IMG/VR virus record: IMGVR_UViG_3300022693_002348
Span: 1-36,245 of that record
Source of the DNA: a virus
DNA: 36,245 nt
Direction: 5' to 3' (one strand)
This document shows positions 6,352 through 12,931 of this stretch, in pieces. Below the pieces are notes generated by a model. That model did not search any database and was not told the DNA's origin. It saw only the letters and a list, made by a program, of their open reading frames with translations. The position numbers and the translations under genes are program-made. Within the stretch, counting starts at the first letter, position 1. Each line of letters opens with the position of its first letter.

Positions 6352-6628
6352 AGATCGATCCAGCGCGGTGCGCAAGCTGATGCAGGACGGGAACATCCTG
6401 GATGCCTGTGATGCCCCGATCATCGCCGATGCAGCTGGATGCGATGAAAGGCGGGCCCAGCGCATCATGGATGGCCGGCAGGCGCCCAGTCTGTGGGAAA
6501 CGCGCGGCGTGCTGCGATTGGCCAGCACGCTGGCCGTCAGTATCCAGATGCAGCTGGAAGCCGCCTGGCCGGTGCTGATGCAGTTCACGGCCGAAACCGA
6601 TGCCCTGCTGGATAGGGATCACGATTAA
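6272..6628 (+). CDS. Unknown protein with possible HTH, nested start in upstream gene
   Basis: The protein has 118 residues from GTG 6272, overlapping the end of the previous gene by 80 bases in another frame; GAAAGGG lies upstream. A TTG at 6257 is a weaker alternative. The central part, IIADAAGCDERRAQRIMDGR, then QAPSLWETRGVLRLASTLAV, has the form of a small HTH or Cro-like fold. The C-terminus is helical. It is the last gene before a strong terminator, so it closes the first rightward operon (1116-6628). Confidence 0.6.
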   Translation: MKEEQSNTDAWAANGKPVAVINWHRPEDRSSAVRKLMQDGNILDACDAPIIADAAGCDERRAQRIMDGRQAPSLWETRGVLRLASTLAVSIQMQLEAAWPVLMQFTAETDALLDRDHD

Positions 6629-6729
6629 CCGCCTGGGGGCTGACATGACCCAGGCCGGGCAGCTGGCAGGTCCCGTAAAACAGCCGGCAGCATGAGCGTG
6701 GCCGCCTTTCCGGGCTGCGTGATCAGGCA

Positions 6730-6763
6730 GGGGCGATCTTTTTTGAAGGTCGCCCCATTTTTT
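6730..6763 (+). terminator. Rho-independent terminator after first early operon
   Basis: GGGGCGA (6730-6736) pairs with TCGCCCC (6750-6756), followed directly by ATTTTTT. It lies 100 bases after the stop at 6628 and 12 bases before the next promoter. Confidence 0.85.
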
Positions 6764-6775
6764 CATCGATTGCAC

Positions 6776-6806
6776 TTGCGACTCGGACTTCATCGTGCTA
6801 CATAAT
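6776..6806 (+). promoter_or_regulatory. Repeated early promoter, copy 1
   Basis: TTGCGA (6776-6781), 17-bp spacer, extended -10 TGC-TACATA (6796-6804) followed by AT. The same sequence with little change occurs at 7221 and 9997. GACTC at 6780-6784 overlaps the -35 box. The +1 region continues with GTTTACCGGCAGG, also conserved. Confidence 0.85.
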
Positions 6807-6854
6807 GTTTACCGGCAGGGAAAAGCCCAGCCGCTAGATAGAAAGGCCAAGACC

Positions 6855-7175
6855 ATGAAGACCGCTACCACCATCCTCGCCACCGCCGCTGCCAACCTGG
6901 GCATGGACGTTTCCGATGAACAGACCGCTGCGCAGCTGGAAGTGCTGAACCGCCGCTATGACCGTGCCGCCGCCCTGCTGGGTGACGATCACTGGGAAAA
7001 GGTGGCCTGCCGGGCGATCACGGAACGCGAGAGCATCGAAATCCTGAAGGCAGCCGTGGCAGTCATCGCAGCCCAGGATGCCCTGCACGATGCACGGTTT
7101 TCGAACGACCAGACTTACCGCGCTGATTTCATCGACCTGCAGCACGCCCGGGCCCGCGAGGCGGTTGGCGCCTGA
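6855..7175 (+). CDS. Small helical protein, single-gene early unit
   Basis: The protein has 106 residues from ATG 6855, 9 bases after the leader motif GCTAGATAGAAAGG. It is mostly helical and slightly acidic: AATTILATAAANLGMDV-type N-terminus, then charged helices with many Ala. No domain is recognised. It sits alone between its own promoter (6776) and terminator (7183), which suggests a product made early in quantity, such as a host take-over or anti-defence factor. That role is inferred from transcription layout only. Confidence 0.65.
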   Translation: MKTATTILATAAANLGMDVSDEQTAAQLEVLNRRYDRAAALLGDDHWEKVACRAITERESIEILKAAVAVIAAQDALHDARFSNDQTYRADFIDLQHARAREAVGA

Positions 7176-7182
7176 ACCGATC

Positions 7183-7213
7183 GGGCGGCCTGAAAAACGG
7201 CCGCCCTTTCATT
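7183..7213 (+). terminator. Rho-independent terminator
   Basis: Perfect 8-bp stem GGGCGGCC (7183-7190) with GGCCGCCC (7199-7206), loop TGAAAAAC, then TTTCATTT. It starts 8 bases after the stop at 7175 and ends 8 bases before the next -35 box. Confidence 0.85.
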
Positions 7214-7220
7214 TAATCGC

Positions 7221-7251
7221 TTGCGACTCGGCATTGCCCATGCTACATAAT
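7221..7251 (+). promoter_or_regulatory. Repeated early promoter, copy 2
   Basis: TTGCGA (7221-7226), 17-bp spacer, TGC-TACATA (7241-7249). The flanks TTGCGACTCGG and TGCTACATAATGTTTACCGG match copies 1 and 3, while the middle of the spacer differs, which shows the conserved blocks are under selection. GACTC lies at 7225-7229. Confidence 0.85.
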
Positions 7252-7299
7252 GTTTACCGGCAAGGAACTAACCGAGTCGCTAGATAGAAAGGCACTACG

Positions 7300-7497
7300 A
7301 TGAACATGACCCTCGGAAACTATCAGGTCACCGCCACGAACATGGAAACCGGCCAGCAGGCATCCTTCGAGATCTTCGCGATGGATGCAGGTGAAGCGCT
7401 GTGGAAGGTCGAAAAGCACGGCATTTTCGCAGCTGATGAAGCGGTTTTCATCGGTGACGCTGAAGAGCGTCAGCACGCTGAATTCGTATCCTACTGA
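7300..7497 (+). CDS. Small protein of unknown function
   Basis: The protein has 65 residues from ATG 7300, 8 bases after the leader motif. It has a beta-rich pattern (NYQVTATNMETGQQASFEIF, then a helix DAGEALWKVEKHG and EAVFIGDAEE) and is acidic. This strand-helix-strand arrangement is common in short phage proteins but gives no function. It is the first gene of the second insulated unit (7300-9939). Confidence 0.6.
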   Translation: MNMTLGNYQVTATNMETGQQASFEIFAMDAGEALWKVEKHGIFAADEAVFIGDAEERQHAEFVSY

Positions 7498-7526
7498 TCC
7501 CACCACGCAAGGAAAGGCACAACACC

Positions 7527-7688
7527 ATGCGCAAGTATCCGAAACTCGCCGACCAGATCCCCCACCTGATGGCCCTGGAAATGGGCCGCGCCAACAGCAT
7601 CCGCAACGCCAATCGCAAGTGCAGCGGCGCGATGATGCAGGGCCAGCTGCCCACGAACCGCACTCGCAAGGGAAAGGTGCTGGGCTGA
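7527..7688 (+). CDS. Very small basic protein
   Basis: The protein has 53 residues from ATG 7527, with AAGGAAAGG upstream at good distance. It is rich in Arg, Lys and Asn (NSIRNANRKCSG and NRTRKGKVLG) and overlaps the next ATG by one base (TGATG). The spacing and ribosome site support a real gene despite its length. A basic peptide this small could bind nucleic acid; no family is recognised. Confidence 0.55.
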   Translation: MRKYPKLADQIPHLMALEMGRANSIRNANRKCSGAMMQGQLPTNRTRKGKVLG

Positions 7689-8005
7689 TGGCTACGAAAC
7701 TGAAGATGGCCGACCGCATCGTCGACGCCCTGCACGCCGCCCAGGATAACGTTCCACCCATCGAACCGATCGGCTCCGGATGGCGCCAGGTCAGCTACGA
7801 TGAACTGCGCAAGACCTGGGAATGCACCGATGAAATGCCCTATCAGGAAGCCCGTAGGGCTCACGCCAAGGCGCTGGCAGCACGGGCACTGGAACTGATG
7901 GGCGCCAAGCCCCAGGACGCCAGACTCGCAATCGATGCCAGCCAGGCCTGCCGCGGTGCATTCGAAATGGCCCGCAATGGCCGCCGGATGCTTGGCATCC
8001 AGTAA
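7688..8005 (+). CDS. Unknown helical early protein
   Basis: The protein has 105 residues from ATG 7688, coupled to the preceding small gene by TGATG. A longer in-frame reading back to 7385 crosses the two previous genes and is not used. The protein is helical with aromatic residues in the middle (SGWRQVSYDELRKTWECTDE) and a C-terminus rich in Ala and Arg. No motif is recognised. Confidence 0.6.
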   Translation: MATKLKMADRIVDALHAAQDNVPPIEPIGSGWRQVSYDELRKTWECTDEMPYQEARRAHAKALAARALELMGAKPQDARLAIDASQACRGAFEMARNGRRMLGIQ

Positions 8006-8012
8006 TTCAACC

Positions 8013-8035
8013 GGGCGGGCTCACTGGGTCCGCCC
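8013..8035 (+). other. Hairpin between early genes, no T-tract
   Basis: GGGCGG (8013-8018) can pair with CCGCCC (8030-8035). It lies between the stop at 8005 and the ATG at 8058 and lacks a following T run, so it is more likely an mRNA stabiliser or weak attenuator than a terminator. Confidence 0.4.
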
Positions 8036-8057
8036 ACCATCACCAGAAAGGAAAAAG

Positions 8058-8339
8058 ATGGCAATCCCCGCACGCAGGCACGATGGCCGGCAGACGTTCA
8101 ACGAAAGACCCGGCCAGATGAAGGGAATGTTGCCCTTCAGAGGCCCGGTTGTAGAATTCGATGCGCCAACAATCACCGGCGATGACCTGGCCCGCGCATT
8201 CAAGCGCTACAGCCGCACAGATGAAGATTTCAGCGGCTACGTGGATGGCGATGAACTGGACGGCACGTTTGATTTCGATGCCGTGCTGGAGCACGCCTAC
8301 CAGATCGCCGAAAATCGCGATGAAGAGGAGTATGACTGA
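8058..8339 (+). CDS. Acidic small protein, possible DNA mimic
   Basis: The protein has 93 residues from ATG 8058, with AAAGGAAAAAG upstream. The first 28 residues are basic, but from residue 35 on it is strongly acidic: a segment near 48-60 (RTDEDFSGYVDGD), ELDGTFDFDAV after it, and the end NRDEEEYD. High Asp/Glu density on a small fold is typical of DNA-mimic anti-restriction proteins, though many acidic phage proteins do other things. The stop overlaps the next ATG. The role is a hypothesis. Confidence 0.6.
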   Translation: MAIPARRHDGRQTFNERPGQMKGMLPFRGPVVEFDAPTITGDDLARAFKRYSRTDEDFSGYVDGDELDGTFDFDAVLEHAYQIAENRDEEEYD

Positions 8340-8491
8340 TGAAGCGCACCGTTTTCCTGACCGGCATCGCATCGGCCCTGATCGGCATTGCCGGAGTGGC
8401 CTATGCAGCTGGCAATGCCATTGCGGATTTCACCGCTGAAACCAATGCCACCCAGCAGGCCATGCTGGATAAGTGGGCTGACCAGCTGTGA
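8339..8491 (+). CDS. 50-residue membrane or secreted peptide
   Basis: ATG 8339 overlaps the previous stop (TGATG), with GAAGAGGAG upstream. The 50 residues start MKRTVFLTGIASALIGIAGV, a positively charged start followed by a hydrophobic stretch (5-24) ending AYAAG, which could be a signal peptide or membrane anchor, then a polar helix. The next gene overlaps by GTGA. Function unknown. An inner-membrane early peptide could serve in superinfection exclusion. Confidence 0.55.
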   Translation: MKRTVFLTGIASALIGIAGVAYAAGNAIADFTAETNATQQAMLDKWADQL

Positions 8492-8736
8492 CCGATCAGC
8501 TGGATTCCAACCGGAACTGCCTGAACATCCATGAGGCAATCACCTTTTTCTGCATCGAAAACGACTGCGCAATGCGATTCGGAGACCTGATCGCCGGCAA
8601 TGCCAGTGATGGTGAAGCGGTGGCTATCATCTACGATGCCGCCGCAAGGGAAATCGCCAGGCGCGGCGTGAAGGATGCCAGGAAGATCAAAAACAGGCCC
8701 ATCCTGTGGTGGGCAGGTGAAAGGATTGAAGCATGA
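8488..8736 (+). CDS. Unknown small protein
   Basis: The protein has 82 residues from GTG 8488, overlapping the previous stop by four bases. Sequence features are an N-terminal helix with paired Cys/Phe (AITFFCIENDC) and a C-terminal basic part (ARRGVKDARKIKNR) ending PILWWAGERIEA. The tryptophans and Cys suggest a compact fold. No family is recognised. It overlaps the next ATG (ATGA). Confidence 0.55.
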   Translation: MTDQLDSNRNCLNIHEAITFFCIENDCAMRFGDLIAGNASDGEAVAIIYDAAAREIARRGVKDARKIKNRPILWWAGERIEA

Positions 8737-8948
8737 CCATGCCCCCGCCCATGAGCGCTGACGATCTGAAGTCGATCCGCGCCCACCTGGGCATCACCCA
8801 GAAACAGATGGCAGATGCGATTGGCGTGGCACGCCAGACCATCTACCGATACGAACGTGGCACCGAGTCGATACCGGCCGGCAAGGCGCTGCTGATCCGC
8901 CACGCGGCGGAATCGATGGCCGGGAAGGAGACTGCAAGTGAACGATGA
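8733..8948 (+). CDS. XRE-family helix-turn-helix regulator
   Basis: The protein has 71 residues from ATG 8733; ATG 8751 (MSADDLK) is a possible shorter start. Residues 20-44 hold a standard Cro/CI-type HTH: G-ITQKQMADAIGVARQTIYRY-ERG, with the classic Gln, Ala, Gly-Val and Thr-Ile-Tyr positions. It binds DNA as a dimer in related proteins. No dimerisation or cleavage domain is present, so it is not a full CI repressor. It is the best match in the window to a classical phage repressor fold, but it sits in the middle of an early unit, far from the dyad array. Confidence 0.85.
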   Translation: MTMPPPMSADDLKSIRAHLGITQKQMADAIGVARQTIYRYERGTESIPAGKALLIRHAAESMAGKETASER

Positions 8949-9120
8949 AAAGCCCACCGCACCTGAAGGATATGCTGCCCTGCGCACGTGCTATCCCGAT
9001 GGCTCATGCATCTGGATCATGGTGCCCGAGGCGGAATATGACCGCCTGGCCACCATCGGACAGCTGCCCCTGATGATCACCGCCAGGATGGATGACCAGG
9101 CCGCCGCAGATCCGGAATGA
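8938..9120 (+). CDS. Small unknown protein
   Basis: The protein has 60 residues from GTG 8938, with AAGGAG 7 bases upstream; it overlaps the XRE gene by 11 bases. It is acidic, with APEGYAALRTCYPDGSCIWI and VPEAEYDRLA. The two Cys around a Tyr-Pro-Asp-Gly turn could be paired or bind metal. No family is recognised. Confidence 0.55.
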   Translation: MNDEKPTAPEGYAALRTCYPDGSCIWIMVPEAEYDRLATIGQLPLMITARMDDQAAADPE

Positions 9121-9159
9121 TCTGCAACACGCGAAAATCTCAATGAAGGAGTGAAGGAA

Positions 9160-9939
9160 ATGAATTTCGGAAATATCATCATCGCATTCGTGCTGCTGTC
9201 CCTGATCGTCACCGGCCTGGTCATCTGGATCGGGCACCGGCACGGCAAGGGCAAGCTGCTGGACGAGGCCCAGGTGAAGCTTAAGGCCTACTGCCAGGGC
9301 CTGGGATCGGCGGAAAGCGCTACCAGCCGCGCCTACAGCATCCTGCGGAACATCGCAGCCGAATCCAAGGCCAACGCCGGTCAGATCAATGCCCTGGATG
9401 CATCGGCACCCGGTATCCGCCTGGCGATCGCCCGGCACTTGGATATGGCGGAACTTCAGATGATGGCGCTGGCACGCACCATGAACCTGAAGACCGATGA
9501 CGTTCTGAACGCGCTGGCCAACCTGAATGAAGGTGACTACCTGCAGGCAACCAGGATCCGGACGGAAAGCTACGGCAAGGCCGATCTGCCCCGCGAACTG
9601 GATGAATCGGAACAGGAGCAGGTGATCGGCGGCCGCACCATCGACTCCATGCCGGAAGCTGCTGATGCCGCCCTGGAAGCGGCTGCAGCTGGTGAGACGG
9701 TGCAACCATGGGCTGAAGGCAATGAATATCCGCACGGAACCAGGGTGATCGACGGCGAAATCGAAATGGTCAGCAGGGAAGATAAGCTGGCCAGCCCGGT
9801 ATCGTATGAATACGAAACGCCGCCGGCCGGCATGAAGCGGATTTTCATCAATCTGCAGACCAAGCGTTTCGCATCGCGCGCATTCGCTGAAGCCAACCCG
9901 GATCAGGTTGAAGCCCGCCTGGTGCCCGCCCTGAACTGA
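9160..9939 (+). CDS. Membrane-anchored unknown protein
   Basis: The protein has 259 residues from ATG 9160, preceded by AAGGAGTGAAGGAA. Residues 4-27 (IIIAFVLLSLIVTGLVIWIG) form one transmembrane helix, followed by His, Arg and Lys, so the rest is likely cytoplasmic (positive-inside rule). The long helical middle (about 40-150) and acidic region (about 155-200) are followed by a C-terminal part with PPAGMKRIFINLQTKRFASR. No enzyme motif is visible. It is the largest gene of the second insulated unit and ends just before terminator 9949. A membrane site suggests a role against superinfection or in host control, not shown by sequence. Confidence 0.6.
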   Translation: MNFGNIIIAFVLLSLIVTGLVIWIGHRHGKGKLLDEAQVKLKAYCQGLGSAESATSRAYSILRNIAAESKANAGQINALDASAPGIRLAIARHLDMAELQMMALARTMNLKTDDVLNALANLNEGDYLQATRIRTESYGKADLPRELDESEQEQVIGGRTIDSMPEAADAALEAAAAGETVQPWAEGNEYPHGTRVIDGEIEMVSREDKLASPVSYEYETPPAGMKRIFINLQTKRFASRAFAEANPDQVEARLVPALN

Positions 9940-9948
9940 TCGGCGGTG

Positions 9949-9984
9949 AAAAAAAGGGCCGTGGCGATGCTGCGGCCCTTTTTT
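9949..9984 (+). terminator. Rho-independent terminator, possibly bidirectional
   Basis: GGGCCG (9956-9961) pairs with CGGCCC (9973-9978), extended by a run of A before and T after, ending TTTTTT. The A/T flanks make it usable in both directions. It lies 9 bases after the stop at 9939 and 12 bases before the third repeated promoter. Confidence 0.88.
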
Positions 9985-9996
9985 AATCGAAATGCC

Positions 9997-10026
9997 TTGC
10001 GACTCGGACTGCATCGTGCTACATAA
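9997..10026 (+). promoter_or_regulatory. Repeated early promoter, copy 3
   Basis: TTGCGA (9997-10002), 17-bp spacer, TGC-TACATA (10017-10025), followed by ATGTTTACCGGCAGG. It is nearly identical to copy 1. GACTC at 10001-10005 overlaps the -35 box. It drives the third unit from 10072. Confidence 0.85.
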
Positions 10027-10071
10027 TGTTTACCGGCAGGATGAACCAGCCGCTAGAGAAAGGCCAAGATC

Positions 10072-10347
10072 ATGAACACCACCCGCGCAAAAAACATCGT
10101 ATCACCGGCATCACGCGCTGAAGCCCGCGAATTCCTGGACGCACAGTTCAGCATCAGCGGCGGCGGTCACAGTGTCACCGGACACGGAAGCGATGCCATC
10201 AGCGAATTCCGCCGCCTGTGTGATGAAGATACGGCAGCCGCGATCATCGCCGGCAGGAAGCCCGCCCAGATCGTCATCAGCTATTTCCGCAATGGCGTTC
10301 CGGTTTCGGGCGTGGCAGTCAATACCGCGATGTTCCGGACCCGCTAA
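10072..10347 (+). CDS. Unknown small protein
   Basis: The protein has 91 residues from ATG 10072, 8 bases after the shortened leader motif (10052-10063). The sequence contains SISGGGHSVTGHGSDAISEF, a Gly/Ser/His-rich turn, and C-terminal strands QIVISYFRNGVPVSGVAV. It may form an alpha/beta fold. No family is recognised. First gene of the third insulated unit. Confidence 0.6.
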   Translation: MNTTRAKNIVSPASRAEAREFLDAQFSISGGGHSVTGHGSDAISEFRRLCDEDTAAAIIAGRKPAQIVISYFRNGVPVSGVAVNTAMFRTR

Positions 10348-10358
10348 TCAGATCCCGA

Positions 10359-10379
10359 GCCCGGCCGGGGAAGCCGGGC
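10359..10379 (+). other. Hairpin between first and second gene of unit 3
   Basis: GCCCGGC (10359-10365) pairs with GCCGGGC (10373-10379), loop CGGGGAA. No T run follows. It could attenuate transcription after the first gene or protect its 3' end. Confidence 0.45.
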
Positions 10380-10403
10380 ACCTTCAAAATGAAAGGCATG
10401 AAT

Positions 10404-11129
10404 ATGGATAAGATGAACGACTCGACCGATGGCCGTGAAGCCATGTGCAACTATGCGGCCCAGATCGCCAGTGAGGCATACGGCATCGATTTCGGCGATC
10501 TGAAGCGGGTTGCCCTGCGCAGTTTCGACGATCACTGGGAAAGGCAGCAGGCCTATGAGGAAACCGGATGCTGCACCACCGATGGCCCGCCGGCAAAGAT
10601 GGAAAACCACCTGAAGGAAAAGATGCGCGAGCACGCATGGCATGAGGGCAACCGCCTGAAGGTCCTGCTGGAAGGCTGGCACATGGCCCTGGGTGCGCTG
10701 GAGCGTGTTTATGTGGGCATGGAAGGCTTCAACCCGTTCTCGCCGGCTCATCCGCTTTTCGGGTGCCCGGTGCTGCTGGTGGGTGAAGACGATGGTCCCG
10801 ATGACGATGGAGTCGTGGGTGAAGTCACATTCATGACCCTGCCGCAGATCCTGCGCACTCTGGGCGCGATGATGAACCGTGAACGGGATCACATGGCGCT
10901 GGATCCCGATGTGCTGCCCGATGCGATCGTGGAAATGCTGGGACTGGGTGGTGCCAGCCGGCGTGAAGCATTCGAATCGATCTGGACCTGGGCAATGGCT
11001 GAAGCTGAAGATGGCTTTATGACCTGCCGCGGCAAGCTGGAAAAGCTTGCCAATGCATTCGAAAACGATCTGGAATTTGACGAGGCTTTCATCCTGCGGT
11101 CGAATAACAGCGGGCCGGTCCTGCACTGA
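10404..11129 (+). CDS. Unknown 241-residue early protein
   Basis: The start at ATG 10404 is preferred because AAAGGC lies 8 bases upstream; ATG 10389 and 10398 are in-frame alternatives. The protein is acidic and helical, with a segment VGEDDGPDDDGVVGE near residues 130-145 and paired Cys (CC) in the first third. No catalytic motif or membrane segment is seen. It overlaps the following ATG by one base. It is the largest of four consecutive unknown genes (10404-12743). Confidence 0.6.
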   Translation: MDKMNDSTDGREAMCNYAAQIASEAYGIDFGDLKRVALRSFDDHWERQQAYEETGCCTTDGPPAKMENHLKEKMREHAWHEGNRLKVLLEGWHMALGALERVYVGMEGFNPFSPAHPLFGCPVLLVGEDDGPDDDGVVGEVTFMTLPQILRTLGAMMNRERDHMALDPDVLPDAIVEMLGLGGASRREAFESIWTWAMAEAEDGFMTCRGKLEKLANAFENDLEFDEAFILRSNNSGPVLH

Positions 11130-11572
11130 TGACCGAAAAGGCGGATATCCAGCCGCCTATGGCATGGCGCCGGGTGGGCGATCACCTGGCGCCGGCCTGT
11201 GAGCGCAGCGCGGCATTCGTGCGGCGCCTGAAGGATGGCGATCTAGCCAAGGGCGATTTCACGAAATCCCGCAGCCTGGGTCACCATCGGAAATACTGGA
11301 AGCTGCTGGCGATCGTGGTAGACAATTCGGATGCCTTCGACTCGCCGGAACAGGTCCACCTGTTCATCAAGGCAACGCTGGGCAGGGGCACGTGGTGGAA
11401 ACCGGAAAAGGCCACCAGGGCCATATTCATTCCCGATAGCACCAGCTTCGGCAAGATGGATCAGGAAGCCTTCCAGCGCTTCTACAATGAGGCGGTGCAA
11501 GTCATAATCAGGCACATGCTGCCGCATCTGGATGCGGATCAGCTGGATGCCATAGTGGAGAATTTCGCGTGA
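11129..11572 (+). CDS. DUF1367-like phage protein
   Basis: The protein has 147 residues. The segment KGDFTKSRSLGHHRKYWKLL (about 42-61) and the later SFGKMDQEAFQRFYNEAV resemble the conserved pieces of DUF1367, a lambdoid early family (NinX-region type) of unknown role: a basic 'R-x-H-R-K-aromatic' motif followed by an 'F-x-K-M-D-x-x-x-F' motif. It is coupled to both neighbours (TGATG before, GTGA after). The family link is from motif memory. Confidence 0.5.
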   Translation: MTEKADIQPPMAWRRVGDHLAPACERSAAFVRRLKDGDLAKGDFTKSRSLGHHRKYWKLLAIVVDNSDAFDSPEQVHLFIKATLGRGTWWKPEKATRAIFIPDSTSFGKMDQEAFQRFYNEAVQVIIRHMLPHLDADQLDAIVENFA

Positions 11573-12360
11573 GAAAGGCCAACCTATTCGATCATGAGCA
11601 GATACCCAGGCAGCGCAGGAAGGCCGATGAATCGAATGTGCTGCAGTTCAAGCCCGATGCGCTGGATGATGACCAGAAGGCCGCTGTGGCCGCAGGAACG
11701 GCAGCCCAGAAGCGAAAGCGCTATGACCTGATGGCCGATCACGAATGCATCGCCACGGTCATCCTGCGGCGCGCTAGGCGGCCCGATGGCACCGGCGGTG
11801 GCTTCAAGCTGGAAGACGGCACGCTGGAACTGGTCACCAGCAAAGGCGCCATGTGGATCGATGCCAGGCTGGTTCTGGAAGGCAAGCACCGCAATCGCTG
11901 GGTGCACCCGCGCTTCATGTTCCAGGGTGCCAGCAGCACGGCCCTGAAGGCGGTTCAGGAAACGCGTGAACAGGTGCGCAGGGCCAAGTCCTATGCCGAT
12001 GACGATCTGAACGGCATTCCCGATGTTCTGGCCATGCTGGATGGCCTGCGGGTGGCGGTGGCAGTCAGGCAGGAACCGCATTGGCAGCATGGCGATCTGG
12101 TCAACACGGCCAGCATCATCAGCTGCCAGCCGGGCACCGACAGCTGGCACCTGTATGAAAAGATTGCCCGCCGGCGCAAGGTGGAAAAGGTAAAGGATGC
12201 AGATGGTCAGGAATCGCTTCTGATCGATATGCCGGGATGGGATCGCTTCCCATTCTCACCGATCGCCAAGCTGTATCAGGACAGGCTGGCGGAATACAAC
12301 GCAAGGCGGCAGCGGAACTCGATCCGGGCCGTGGAAAAAATGGAAAGGAAGGCACGATGA
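11569..12360 (+). CDS. Unknown 263-residue protein
   Basis: Starts at GTG 11569, overlapping the upstream stop by four bases. The protein is basic overall, with Arg/Lys-rich ends (RQRRKADE near 14; ARRQRNSIRAVEKMERKAR at the C-terminus). The middle, ALDDDQKAAVAAGTAAQKRK, then RRARRPDGTGGGFKLEDGTL and WHLYEKIARRR, suggests a helical DNA- or RNA-binding protein. No family is recognised. It overlaps the next ATG by four bases. Confidence 0.6.
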   Translation: MRKANLFDHEQIPRQRRKADESNVLQFKPDALDDDQKAAVAAGTAAQKRKRYDLMADHECIATVILRRARRPDGTGGGFKLEDGTLELVTSKGAMWIDARLVLEGKHRNRWVHPRFMFQGASSTALKAVQETREQVRRAKSYADDDLNGIPDVLAMLDGLRVAVAVRQEPHWQHGDLVNTASIISCQPGTDSWHLYEKIARRRKVEKVKDADGQESLLIDMPGWDRFPFSPIAKLYQDRLAEYNARRQRNSIRAVEKMERKAR

Positions 12361-12743
12361 ATAAGCAGATCATGATCACGCCGGCCGAATGGCTTGAGCC
12401 CTACAGCCCAGGTGAAAGGGCAAGCCTGAAAGCGCGCGCCATGAAGGCGGATGAAGAATTGGGCGTCTACCTTATGGAAACCGGGCATTCGGTGGATGCA
12501 GAAGGCTGGGTGTATGTTACGCCGATCCACCGGACCAAGATCTGGATTCGCGGTGACCAGAAGTTCATGCAGATCCTGCCTCTGGAATTCACCGGCGAAC
12601 GCATCACCATCATCACCCGCACCGGGCCCATCGATGTTCAGCAGGTCACCATGCCCTTTGCCATCGGTGAAGGCGGAACCCGGGTGGAACGTGAAAGCGA
12701 TACCCTGGCCGTTTTCAACGTGGGGAATCTCGATGCGGCGTAA
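12357..12743 (+). CDS. Unknown 128-residue protein
   Basis: Starts at ATG 12357 within the previous gene's stop region; GGAAGGCACG is upstream. The first third is helical, the rest beta-rich (WVYVTPIHRTKIWIR, FMQILPLEFTGERITII, TGPIDVQQVTMPF), consistent with a small beta-sandwich or OB-like unit, though no known signature is seen. It overlaps a 34-codon ORF downstream. Confidence 0.6.
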   Translation: MNKQIMITPAEWLEPYSPGERASLKARAMKADEELGVYLMETGHSVDAEGWVYVTPIHRTKIWIRGDQKFMQILPLEFTGERITIITRTGPIDVQQVTMPFAIGEGGTRVERESDTLAVFNVGNLDAA

Positions 12744-12837
12744 GGTCATCACCGGCATCATCGCCCTGGTGGCACTGGATATCATCGGTGCCCTGATCGG
12801 GATCGGAACCGTGGTGGCATGGCTTGGATGGCCGTGA
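12733..12837 (+). CDS. 34-residue membrane peptide
   Basis: ATG 12733 overlaps the end of the previous gene by 11 bases, and TGA ends at 12837. The peptide is MRRKVITGIIALVALDIIGA plus 14 more residues: a basic start then one continuous hydrophobic segment, ending WLGWP. It is the last rightward gene before the bidirectional terminator. No strong ribosome site (GGGG at 12722-12725), so expression probably depends on coupling. Confidence 0.45.
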   Translation: MRRKVITGIIALVALDIIGALIGIGTVVAWLGWP

Positions 12838-12870
12838 GGCTGCCGACGTTGGCCAGACAGCGCGAATATG

Positions 12871-12906
12871 GAAAGGGCGGCCACATCGGGCCGCCCTTCT
12901 CGTTTC
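12871..12906. terminator. Bidirectional terminator between rightward and leftward genes
   Basis: AAGGGCGGCC (12873-12882) pairs with GGCCGCCCTT (12889-12898), loop ACATCG. The rightward strand continues TCTCGTTT. The leftward strand continues TTCC. It sits in the 94-base gap between the last rightward gene (to 12837) and the last leftward gene (12932). Confidence 0.8.
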
Positions 12907-12931
12907 GTCAATCCTGGGGCATCCTGGCGGC

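Noticed and set aside
12237-12356. Upstream start for the gene at 12357
   Set aside because: The extension lies fully inside the previous gene, which has its own stop at 12360. ATG 12357 gives the usual four-base overlap.
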